This document shows, one piece after another, positions 1-6,794 of a stretch of 34,206 bases of DNA. The stretch covers positions 1 through 34,206 of the forward strand of contig JAUVCN010000021.1 of NCBI GenBank assembly GCA_030595715.1. Reading direction: 5' to 3'. A model generated the notes under the pieces. The model worked only from the letters and a program-made list of their open reading frames with translations. It made no database searches and had not been told where the DNA came from. The DNA is from Thermoplasmatales archaeon (GTDB taxonomy: Archaea; Thermoplasmatota; Penumbrarchaeia; Penumbrarchaeales; Penumbrarchaeaceae). The translations under genes were made by a program, and so were the position numbers. How positions within the stretch are numbered: the stretch's first letter is position 1; each line of letters starts with the position of its first letter.

Positions 1-2
1 GT

Positions 3-275
3 CTTTGCCTGACAGGTGGAGCAGGCGGGTTCAAGTACTGGATCCTTCTCTATATCTCGATCACCATCCCCATTGGCCAGGCATTGATGAGAGGACTCAA
101 ATTCTTTGAATACTCCCGAAAATTGAAGGAGAAGGGAGAACACGTCTTCGGCCAGCAGCCCAAAAAAGATGAGGTATCCGAGACCCCTGAAGAAGATGAG
201 AAGCGGGGAAAGAAGAAGAAAAAACCCAGAGAGGCCCCATCTCCGCCAAAGAAAAAGGGCAAGAAGCGCAGTTGA
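3..275 (+). CDS. C-terminal part of a membrane protein with a lysine-rich tail (truncated by window edge)
   Basis: The reading frame is open from the first bases of the window, so the gene begins upstream. The visible 90 residues start with a Gly-rich turn and one hydrophobic segment (about residues 13-30, YWILLYISITIPIG), then a basic linker (FFEYSRKLKEKGEHVF) and a 45-residue tail dominated by Lys, Glu and Pro, ending KKKGKKRS. This looks like the last membrane helix and cytosolic tail of an integral membrane protein. A charged low-complexity tail also ends the CBS-domain protein near 19.3 kb, so this may be a habit of the genome. I do not recognise the family. The stop lies 29 nt before the longest purC start, so co-transcription is possible. 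Confidence 0.6.
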   Translation, partial: LCLTGGAGGFKYWILLYISITIPIGQALMRGLKFFEYSRKLKEKGEHVFGQQPKKDEVSETPEEDEKRGKKKKKPREAPSPPKKKGKKRS

Positions 276-304
276 CCCTCATCTTCTAGCGGAAGGGTAA
301 TAAA

Positions 305-1264
305 ATGGTATCCATTAATCCGCTATTCGGAGAAGGTCCCATGGTTGATCTCGAATTGATCCAAATAGGTAAAGTGAAAGAGGTCTATTCCGTCAAAGGT
401 ACGGAAGAGCTCGAATTCAAGTTCACAGACAAGATATCGGTCTTTGACAAGGTGATCCCTTCCATGATCCCGAGGAAGGGTGAGAGTCTGTGCAGGACAT
501 CGGCATTCTGGTTTGAGAAAGGCAGGGACCTGGGAATTGGATCCCATTTCATCAGACTGACCGGACCGGACTCCATGAGGGTCAAGAAAGTGAATGTGGA
601 AAGGGACATGAGGAATATCACCCCCACTTCCCACTCGATCCTCATTCCGCTCGAGTTCATCGCCCGATATTATGTCGCCGGCTCCCTGCTGGACAGAATG
701 AAGAAAGGAAAGGTAACGAATGAGGAGGTGGGTTTTCCCTCTGCTCACACGGCAAGATATGGCGAACCTCTTCCCGAGCCTCTTCTGGAAGCAACCACAA
801 AGCTCGAAGATGTTGACAGACCGCTCACCAATGGCGAGGCAATGGAACTGGCCAAACTGGACAGGGCGGAATGGGATGAGCTCTGGGAATCCGTGTTGAA
901 GATCGATGCGGTGATCGAGAGAGAATCAAAGTCCAGGGGCCTTGTTCATGTGGATGGGAAGAAGGAATTCGGGTTCGATGCTGATCGGGACCTGATGCTG
1001 ATCGATACCTTTGGAACAGCTGATGAGGACCGCTTCTGGGACATTTCCGAACTGGAAAAAGGAAATATGGTGGAGCTCTCCAAGGAAGCTGTAAGGCAGT
1101 ATTACAGAGGATCCGGTTATCACACATTGCTGATGGATGCCCGTGAAAAAGGTGTGACAAAGGACCAAGAGCCGCCAATACCTGCAATGCCCGAAAATGA
1201 GGTCGACAGAATAGCCGGCCTGTACGCCGAGATGTTCGAAAGGTTAACAGGCGACAGGTTCTGA
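305..1264 (+). CDS. purC: phosphoribosylaminoimidazole-succinocarboxamide (SAICAR) synthetase
   Basis: Catalyses the ATP-dependent joining of CAIR and aspartate to give SAICAR in cytosolic de novo purine synthesis. The family is recognised from the opening IGKVKEVY nucleotide-binding loop (residues 21-28 of the longest form), the FTDKISVFD strand-turn, PLEFIARYYVAGSLL, the EATTKLEDVDRPL block and LIDTFGTADEDRFW near the C-terminus. At 319 residues it is like the longer archaeal forms. The start is ambiguous. ATG 305 has only a weak GGAAGG 8 nt upstream, whereas ATG 341 has GGAG 8 nt upstream and gives a more typical N-terminus (MVDLELIQIGK). No other purine gene is visible nearby. The next gene is on the opposite strand and ends 8 nt away. 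Function is very likely; the start is not settled. Confidence 0.95.
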   Translation: MVSINPLFGEGPMVDLELIQIGKVKEVYSVKGTEELEFKFTDKISVFDKVIPSMIPRKGESLCRTSAFWFEKGRDLGIGSHFIRLTGPDSMRVKKVNVERDMRNITPTSHSILIPLEFIARYYVAGSLLDRMKKGKVTNEEVGFPSAHTARYGEPLPEPLLEATTKLEDVDRPLTNGEAMELAKLDRAEWDELWESVLKIDAVIERESKSRGLVHVDGKKEFGFDADRDLMLIDTFGTADEDRFWDISELEKGNMVELSKEAVRQYYRGSGYHTLLMDAREKGVTKDQEPPIPAMPENEVDRIAGLYAEMFERLTGDRF

Positions 1265-1272
1265 ACCTGACC

Positions 1273-2418
1273 TCAGGGATCTTTCAGCCTTCGGTCATAC
1301 TCCAGTCTCTTCTTGATATCGAAGAGGATCTCCTTTGCCTTGTTCAGCTTGCGCATCTCCTCGTTGATGGACTCGGTATAGAGTTCACCAACCCCTCTGT
1401 TCCTATCTGGATGGAAGAGCAAAGCCCTCTTCCTGTAGGCTCTTCTGAGTTCGGTGATGGAAGCATCCCTGTTCACCCTGAGTATCGAGTAAAGGTCATC
1501 CCCATCAACCAATATCCCTTCCATGTCCAGTTCCACGTCCATATCGGGTTCTTCAAGGGGAGGGGGGTCGGCTCTCTTTCTGGTCGGAGGGGGCATCCTC
1601 GCTCTTCGGGAAGGAGGTTCTTTCCTCGTGGTTTCCATCTCCTTCACGAATTCCTCGAAACTTGTCACATTTTTCCCCCGTGAAGGTTCGGGATCAGCCA
1701 TTTCCCTCTGCTTTGGTGGTTCATTTCGTTTACCCTCATACACACTGGTCCGGATCCTCCGTTCAGAGCTCATTTTCATCCTTACCGGCCCTGGAACTGT
1801 GGTTTTCCTGATGGCCAACGCATCGTGTTGGACCTCATACTCTGGCATCTGCTCGAACTCCTTCTCATTGAGGGCTCCGACATAACACCTGAACATGGAT
1901 ATCTCCAGTAAAAAAAAGTAGATACCTCCAAGGGAGACAGGAATGAACCATGGTAATGTGGTAGTCCCGAACAGGACATAACCCAGTACAAAAACCCCCA
2001 GTGCTGTAGAGGACATCAATGCCAGGGTCCCGATGATCCTCCCACCGCGTCTCATATAGGGAATTATAAAGGAAGAGAGAAAGGACCATAGACCCAATTG
2101 CAGAAATATATAATTCAATGGACTGAGCGTGAAGAACCCCAGAAAGAACATGATCGGAGAGGTGACGATAAGGATCAGCGAGATCAGGACCAGCCAGCGT
2201 CCCCTTCTATAAAAAGAACCTTTCAGAAGGTAATATGATCCTGCATACATCCTGATGAAACCCACTATGAACAATACCACAATGATGAAAATGAGAATGA
2301 ACCCGATCGGCGATTCATTGAACATCGTGAAGGCCAAGTATCCGAGGAATAGACAGACGACCCAGAGATTGAGTCCCACCAGCTGCCCCCGTGAACCTCT
2401 CCTGATGTACTCGTTCAA
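1273..2418 (-). CDS. integral membrane protein with C-terminal DnaJ (J) domain
   Basis: A 381-residue protein. The first ~200 residues contain about six hydrophobic segments, some paired with short loops. A charged, Pro-rich linker follows (about 215-305, with RRARMPPPTRKR and several acidic runs). The C-terminus is a J domain (about 307-381) with the diagnostic HPD at 336-338, preceded by helix II residues LRRAYRKRALLF and followed by a shortened helix III/IV ending RLEYDRRLKDP. J domains stimulate Hsp70 (DnaK) ATPase, so this protein probably recruits DnaK to the membrane. It lacks the Gly/Phe and zinc regions of true DnaJ. The start is TTG: the in-frame codon three before it is a stop, and a GGGGAGA Shine-Dalgarno lies just upstream. 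It is divergent from the MarC gene. Substrate unknown. Confidence 0.85.
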   Translation of the reverse strand: MNEYIRRGSRGQLVGLNLWVVCLFLGYLAFTMFNESPIGFILIFIIVVLFIVGFIRMYAGSYYLLKGSFYRRGRWLVLISLILIVTSPIMFFLGFFTLSPLNYIFLQLGLWSFLSSFIIPYMRRGGRIIGTLALMSSTALGVFVLGYVLFGTTTLPWFIPVSLGGIYFFLLEISMFRCYVGALNEKEFEQMPEYEVQHDALAIRKTTVPGPVRMKMSSERRIRTSVYEGKRNEPPKQREMADPEPSRGKNVTSFEEFVKEMETTRKEPPSRRARMPPPTRKRADPPPLEEPDMDVELDMEGILVDGDDLYSILRVNRDASITELRRAYRKRALLFHPDRNRGVGELYTESINEEMRKLNKAKEILFDIKKRLEYDRRLKDP

Positions 2419-2490
2419 TCCTGCTCATCTCCCCTATTTCAGGACCATGAAAGCAGTATGAGTATAAAAGACCGCAATGCTTTGGAAAGA

Positions 2491-2499
2491 CATATATAC
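2491..2499 (+). promoter_or_regulatory. TATA box for the MarC-family gene
   Basis: CATATATAC preceded by the purine-rich GGAAAGA typical of an archaeal BRE. It predicts a transcription start near 2520, which lies inside the longest possible ORF. This is the main reason to place the MarC start at GTG 2524. Confidence 0.5.
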
Positions 2500-2523
2500 A
2501 ATAGGGGGTTCAACCCGGAAATC

Positions 2524-3159
2524 GTGGTATTGGAATTCGCACTGGCAACCCTGATCTCGCTTCTGGCCATCGTCAATCCGATGGGGGCAGTTCCCAACTA
2601 TGTGGCCCTGACATCGGACTACACGTTGAAAGAGAAGAAACGGGTCATAAAAAAGGCAGTCGCAGTCGCGCTGATCGTTCTGATAGTGTTTGGTCTACTG
2701 GGTCAGTTCATATTCGATTTTCTGAATATCACTGTCCCGGGATTCAGGGTGGCCGGAGGTGTTGTTCTCTTTATCATTGCAATGGACATGGTCCAGGGAA
2801 AGACACCGGGATCGAAATTGAACAAGAAGGAGAAGGCCGAGAACCTCGAAAAGGACCAGGTTGGGGTCATACCACTGGGTGTCCCTCTCCTGGCAGGTCC
2901 CGGGTCCATAACTACCGTGATGATCGCCGTATCGGATAGCGGTGAGAACTTTCTCGTCTCGGCACTTGTGGTTTCCGGATGTATCACCGTTGTTATGATC
3001 TTCGCCTATCTTGTACTCCGGAACTCTGATAAAATATTCAAGAGGTTAGGCCGGACCGGGACCAAGATATTCTCGAGGATCATGGGACTCCTGCTTGCAG
3101 CGATCGCGATCCAGTTCATCGCCGATGGTATAAAAGGGCTATTCCCCATTCTTGGGTGA
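2524..3159 (+). CDS. MarC-family (UPF0056) integral membrane protein
   Basis: A polytopic membrane protein with about six hydrophobic helices. The family signature appears twice as the internal repeat expected for MarC: NPMGAVPNYVALT near the N-terminus and GVPLLAGPGSITTVM in the middle. The family was once linked to multiple antibiotic resistance, but that role is not supported and a small-molecule transport role is only suggested. The longest ORF begins at ATG 2458, which adds 22 hydrophilic residues. That stretch overlaps a good TATA box (2491-2499), and family members start right at the first helix, so GTG 2524 (leaderless or nearly so) is preferred, with TTG 2530 also possible. A methyltransferase follows after 9 nt, probably in the same transcript. 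Confidence 0.85.
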   Translation: MVLEFALATLISLLAIVNPMGAVPNYVALTSDYTLKEKKRVIKKAVAVALIVLIVFGLLGQFIFDFLNITVPGFRVAGGVVLFIIAMDMVQGKTPGSKLNKKEKAENLEKDQVGVIPLGVPLLAGPGSITTVMIAVSDSGENFLVSALVVSGCITVVMIFAYLVLRNSDKIFKRLGRTGTKIFSRIMGLLLAAIAIQFIADGIKGLFPILG

Positions 3160-3168
3160 GGCAGAACA

Positions 3169-3783
3169 ATGCTCAACGGGACCGATCCATGGGAGCTCTA
3201 TTACAAGAGAGGAGCGGTAACATGGAAGGGGTCACCCTATTCCTTACCCGAACTCAAGATCGGCTCCAGGGTCCTTGATATCGGATGCGGGACCGGTTCC
3301 ACCCTGATAAGGGCCATTGATAGAGGTTGGGATGTGGTAGGGGTCGATATCTCCGCCTCGGCACTTGACATTACAGGAAAGAGACTGGATCAGAGAGGTC
3401 TTGAATGTGACCTCAGGGTCCTTGACATTACCGATGATGTATCGGACCTTGGTAAATTCGATCTGATATTCTGCCACTATATACTGGGGGCATTGGGAAA
3501 GGTTGCAAGGGATCTCGCATCCTCGAATATCGTATCCATGATGAAGAAAGGATCCATACTCTCTTTCGAGGACATTGCCGTGGGTGATATCAGGGAAGGG
3601 AGAGGCCGTATGATAGAAGAGATGACCTTCATAAAAGGGAATGGGATCGTTCAACACTTCTTCACGTTGGATGAGATCAAAGAGCTCTTCAAGGACCTGG
3701 ACACATCAGATGTTCTGATTGACGAATGGACACATGGCATGATGAAAAGAAAGAGGACAAGGGGTTTAATGATACTCGAATGA
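3169..3783 (+). CDS. class I SAM-dependent methyltransferase
   Basis: 204 residues with a Rossmann methyltransferase fold: motif I VLDIGCGTG at 35-43, the acidic end of strand 2 (VVGVD, D60), a motif resembling FDLIFCHYILG for strand 4, and a post-motif segment beginning MMKKGSILSFED. This is the Methyltransf_11/25 type, for which small molecules, lipids or quinones are common substrates; nothing visible fixes the substrate here. GGTGAGG about 8 nt upstream serves as ribosome binding site. It lies 9 nt behind the MarC gene. The stop is 2 nt from the stop of the convergent thioesterase, so the two transcripts must overlap. Confidence 0.85.
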   Translation: MLNGTDPWELYYKRGAVTWKGSPYSLPELKIGSRVLDIGCGTGSTLIRAIDRGWDVVGVDISASALDITGKRLDQRGLECDLRVLDITDDVSDLGKFDLIFCHYILGALGKVARDLASSNIVSMMKKGSILSFEDIAVGDIREGRGRMIEEMTFIKGNGIVQHFFTLDEIKELFKDLDTSDVLIDEWTHGMMKRKRTRGLMILE

Positions 3784-3785
3784 TA

Positions 3786-4181
3786 TCATATCCTCGGAAG
3801 GACCTCGGGTGGATCGGTTGGTCTGAATGTATTGGTATCCACCCATACCCCGTAATGGAATACCTTTGCGCATATCCTGTCATCGATCATGAATTCACCC
3901 CTCAGGGCCCATTTTGGTCCATTCAACTCCTCCACCCACATGATCGCAGTCACCTCATCCTTGAGCCTTGCAGGCCATTTGTAATCAATTTCCGTGTGAG
4001 CCAGGACCGGGACCTTTCCTTGTTCGATCAGGTCCCTGATATCGATGAATTGGTCCAGGACCGCTGTCCTCATATCTTCTGACCATCGAAGATAGACCTG
4101 ATTGGACACCACCCCTGCGAAATCTACCTCATAGGTCTTTACTTCGAACTTTCGCTCTACTGGATACTTTCTTTCCTCCAT
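3786..4181 (-). CDS. 4HBT-type acyl-CoA thioesterase (hot-dog fold)
   Basis: 131 residues, the normal length for single-domain hot-dog thioesterases. The active-site region YEVDFAGVVSNQVYLRWSED (residues 17-36) matches the YbgC/FadM pattern in which the aspartate (D20) is the catalytic acid and Asn-x-x-Tyr-Leu begins the long helix. A second conserved strand is HTEIDYKWPARLKDEV. It probably hydrolyses an acyl- or aroyl-CoA in the cytosol; the natural substrate cannot be read from the sequence. Translation starts at ATG 4181 behind a perfect GGTGAT Shine-Dalgarno with 6-nt spacing. An AT-rich TATA candidate lies near 4215-4222 on this strand. Convergent with the methyltransferase. Confidence 0.85.
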   Translation of the reverse strand: MEERKYPVERKFEVKTYEVDFAGVVSNQVYLRWSEDMRTAVLDQFIDIRDLIEQGKVPVLAHTEIDYKWPARLKDEVTAIMWVEELNGPKWALRGEFMIDDRICAKVFHYGVWVDTNTFRPTDPPEVLPRI

Positions 4182-4269
4182 GGATGCATCACCGATGAAG
4201 GTGGAGTGTGAACAGATTAAATAACCTTGACCAAGGAAGCTTATTTACCAGTTCCACCTAGCCGACCCA

Positions 4270-5031
4270 ATGAAGGATGTGAAAAGGACCCCATGGTTCG
4301 ATACAAGGAGGACCCCCCGCTTGATGGGAGTGGTCCTGTTGTTGGTCGCATTCATGTTCATCATGGCAAAATTGATCCCGACAAGTGATCCTCCCACCAG
4401 TTGGGAGGGTCACGGAGACAATCTCCTTATCCTTCACATCTTCGAGATCGGCTGCCTGATATTGATGATCGGGGCCTATTTTCATGCATCCAAGAAATGG
4501 GGAAGAAAGAAAGCCACATTCTTCTTCATCTTTGCATTGATGTATGGTTTCATCCTTGAAGAGATAACCGTGACCCAGTCAGGATACTACGAGTACAATC
4601 CGAATGCATGGATCATCATTGGTTCGACAATGATGGCAGTCCCATTCTGCTGGACGGCCGTGATATATGCATGCATAAGAATGATCCAGCAGAGAAAGGA
4701 GCTTTCCGGACTGGCAAAGATCGAAAAGGGACTCCTTGCAGGCGTATTGGCCGTTTCGATAGATGTGGGTATCGATTCCGTATTCGCAAATTACGGATTG
4801 TGGCACTGGGAGGAATGGCAGTGGCTGGGTGTCCCTCTTGCGAACTATACTGCGTGGTTCATGGCTGTCGGAGGGTTCACGGCCATATGGATGGATATCG
4901 AGGAGGTGAAGGTGCCTCAGCTCTTCAAGGAGATATCACTGGCTGCAGGTGTGGTGATATCATACGGATTGCTCCTGCTTCTCGTGTTCGTCACATATAT
5001 TCTTCAGGTGGTGGTGTTCACATGGATCTGA
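4270..5031 (+). CDS. carotenoid-biosynthesis-type membrane protein (DUF422/CruF-like)
   Basis: 253 residues with about seven hydrophobic helices. It resembles the DUF422 family, which includes bisanhydrobacterioruberin hydratase (CruF) and related C50-carotenoid enzymes. Matching features are the conserved glutamates in GFILEEITVTQSGYYEY and the block DSVFANYGLWHWEEWQWLGV followed by PLANYTAWF. In haloarchaea CruF hydrates the ends of the bacterioruberin precursor. No crtB, crtI or lyeJ homologue is visible here, so carotenoid involvement is inference from family only. The TATA-like GCTTATTTACC at 4239-4249 lies about 26 nt before ATG 4270, which suggests a leaderless message. Its 3' end overlaps the next small ORF by 10 nt. 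Confidence 0.65.
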   Translation: MKDVKRTPWFDTRRTPRLMGVVLLLVAFMFIMAKLIPTSDPPTSWEGHGDNLLILHIFEIGCLILMIGAYFHASKKWGRKKATFFFIFALMYGFILEEITVTQSGYYEYNPNAWIIIGSTMMAVPFCWTAVIYACIRMIQQRKELSGLAKIEKGLLAGVLAVSIDVGIDSVFANYGLWHWEEWQWLGVPLANYTAWFMAVGGFTAIWMDIEEVKVPQLFKEISLAAGVVISYGLLLLLVFVTYILQVVVFTWI

Positions 5032-5222
5032 GAGAGATCACTTTTCCCGAGTGGCTTGCGTTGCTTGCCCATGTAGCAGGTGTGACCATATCCATATGGA
5101 TGGGAAGATGGGACCTCGTTGCAGCAGGAATCGCGTTTGGAGTTCCGTCAGCCCTGCTTTTCCATGATCTATCACCCTCGGGAAGGGGGTTGATCATTTC
5201 ATTTCTGAGAAAGATAGTATAG
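5022..5222 (+). CDS. small integral membrane protein overlapping the DUF422 gene
   Basis: A 66-residue ORF starting at ATG 5022, inside the last codons of the DUF422 gene (10-nt overlap), with AGGTGGTG as ribosome binding site about 6 nt upstream. It has two hydrophobic stretches (residues 10-22 and 32-49) separated by a MGRWD turn, and ends with a basic tail. The frame stays open far upstream, but that part is antisense-like noise within the DUF422 gene; only this terminal segment has a coding look and a ribosome site. The overlap suggests translational coupling and a role as partner or accessory of the DUF422 protein. No family recognised. Confidence 0.55.
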   Translation: MDLREITFPEWLALLAHVAGVTISIWMGRWDLVAAGIAFGVPSALLFHDLSPSGRGLIISFLRKIV

Positions 5223-5277
5223 TTTTTAGGGGAACATATTGTATCAACGTAACCAGATATTACTATTGGTCTTCAAT

Positions 5278-6726
5278 ATGAAAGAATACGATCTAATTGT
5301 GATAGGGAGCGGTGCAGGGTTGAATGTCGCCTCGAACGCGCATTCCGACGGAATGAACGTGGCGATCATCGACAACGGCCCACTTGGAGGCACATGCTTG
5401 AACCGGGGCTGCATCCCGACCAAGATAATCCTCTATCCTGCTGATGTCGTCCAGATCATGAAGGATGCCGAGAAGGTCGGGGTCCATGTAAAGGATGTGA
5501 AGGTGGATTTCAAGACCGTCATGAGGAGAATGCATGAGCAGGTCGACGAAGATGTGGCAATGACGACAAGAGGAGTGAAGGCTGCGTGGGGGAAGGGTCT
5601 TGATTTCTACAATTCCACCGGGAAGTTCGTCGGGAAGAGGATCGTCGAGGTCGATGGAAAGAAGATCACGGCCCCTTTGATCCTGATCGCAGCTGGAACC
5701 AGGGAAGCGGCTCCATCGGTGAAGGGATTGAAGGAAGCTGGATACATTGATTCTACCACGGCACTGGAATTGGAAGAGGCCCCGAAAAGCCTGATCATCA
5801 TTGGCGGAGGTTACATTGCGACCGAGATGGCGCATTTCTTCGACTCGATGGGAACCAAGGTAACGATCCTGGGGCGTAATGATAGATTGATCCCCCTGGA
5901 GGAACCCGAGATCTCCGATGAGGTGAAAAGACGCCTTTCACAGAGAATGAGGGTCCATACGGGATACGAGGTTCTGAAAGCAGGCATGGAGGATGGAAAG
6001 AAGTTCATCGTTGCAAGGAACAAACATACCGACAAGAGATTCAGGTTCAGGGCCGATGAGATAATGGTGGCTGCAGGAAGGCGGTCCAATGCCGACCTCT
6101 TCCATCCGGATAACACAGGAGTGAAGACCGATCAGAAGGGATTCGTTATCGTGGATAAATATCTCAGAACGAACATTGATGGGATCTATACGATCGGCGA
6201 TGCCATTGGAAGGAACATGTTCAGACATACTGCCAACTACGAATCCGAGGTTGCCTGGACCAACATGATGGCCGAGAATGAGAACGACATGGTCGAACTG
6301 GATGAACATGCGGTCCCACATGCGGTTTTCACCTGGCCCGAGGTGGCATCCGTTGGCATCAGGGAACAGGATGCCATTGACCGGAATATCCCGGTCCTTA
6401 TCGGTCAGGCATCTTATACCGATGCTATCAAGGGATATGCCATGGGCGATGATGGCTCCAGTTTCGTGAAGGTGGTTCTGGATGCAAAGGGCAGGAAGAT
6501 ACTCGGAGCCCATGCGGTCGGCCCTCATGCTACAGCCATGGTGCAGCCTCTGGTCTACCTCATGAACTCCGGAAAGGGGACCTACATGCCTCTCGTGAAG
6601 GCCCAAACGATCCATCCCGCCATGGAAGAGATCATGGTCAGGGCATTCGGGAACCTTCGACCCGGAAACGGACAGGAAAGGTTCTTCGGAAATGGACATT
6701 CTCATGATCATGGCAAGTCAGATTGA
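5278..6726 (+). CDS. dihydrolipoamide dehydrogenase-like pyridine nucleotide-disulfide oxidoreductase
   Basis: 482 residues from ATG 5278. FAD-binding motif GSGAG at 10-14; redox-active disulfide GGTCLNRGCIPTK with C40 and C45; NAD(P)-binding IIIGGGYIATEMA around 172-184; second FAD motif YTIGDAIGRNMF; and the dimer-interface HPAMEE whose H446 and E451 match the catalytic His/Glu pair. The core is complete and probably active. It is solitary: no E1/E2 or lipoylation genes are visible, so it may act on another disulfide, a metal ion or a lipoylated partner elsewhere. The C-terminus carries an unusual His-rich tail (GNGHSHDHGKSD). A TTG at 5239 would add 13 residues, but it precedes the transcription start expected from the TATA-like stretch near 5216-5226. 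Confidence 0.9.
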   Translation: MKEYDLIVIGSGAGLNVASNAHSDGMNVAIIDNGPLGGTCLNRGCIPTKIILYPADVVQIMKDAEKVGVHVKDVKVDFKTVMRRMHEQVDEDVAMTTRGVKAAWGKGLDFYNSTGKFVGKRIVEVDGKKITAPLILIAAGTREAAPSVKGLKEAGYIDSTTALELEEAPKSLIIIGGGYIATEMAHFFDSMGTKVTILGRNDRLIPLEEPEISDEVKRRLSQRMRVHTGYEVLKAGMEDGKKFIVARNKHTDKRFRFRADEIMVAAGRRSNADLFHPDNTGVKTDQKGFVIVDKYLRTNIDGIYTIGDAIGRNMFRHTANYESEVAWTNMMAENENDMVELDEHAVPHAVFTWPEVASVGIREQDAIDRNIPVLIGQASYTDAIKGYAMGDDGSSFVKVVLDAKGRKILGAHAVGPHATAMVQPLVYLMNSGKGTYMPLVKAQTIHPAMEEIMVRAFGNLRPGNGQERFFGNGHSHDHGKSD

Positions 6727-6772
6727 TATCAGGGAATGGAAATTAAAAAATAGCATCCCTCTCTCTCTTTGA

Positions 6773-6786
6773 CCCCATATATGGGG
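6773..6786. promoter_or_regulatory. 14-bp perfect palindrome at the start region of the first surface-protein gene
   Basis: CCCCATATATGGGG is a perfect palindrome. Its right arm is part of the GGGGGG run that would serve as Shine-Dalgarno for the GTG start at 6795. A TATA-like ATTAAAAAATAG (about 6741-6752) places the transcription start near the palindrome. It could be an operator, or an RNA stem that hides the ribosome site. Seen directly; function inferred. Confidence 0.4.
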
Positions 6787-6794
6787 GGAAAGAA

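Noticed and set aside
2458-2523. 22-residue N-terminal extension of the MarC protein
   Set aside because: Overlaps a good TATA box and is absent from the family's usual start, so the shorter protein was kept.
4608-5021. Upstream part of the 204-residue frame ending at 5222
   Set aside because: Cys/Arg/Gly-rich shadow of the DUF422 gene; only the part from ATG 5022 has a ribosome site and membrane-protein character.
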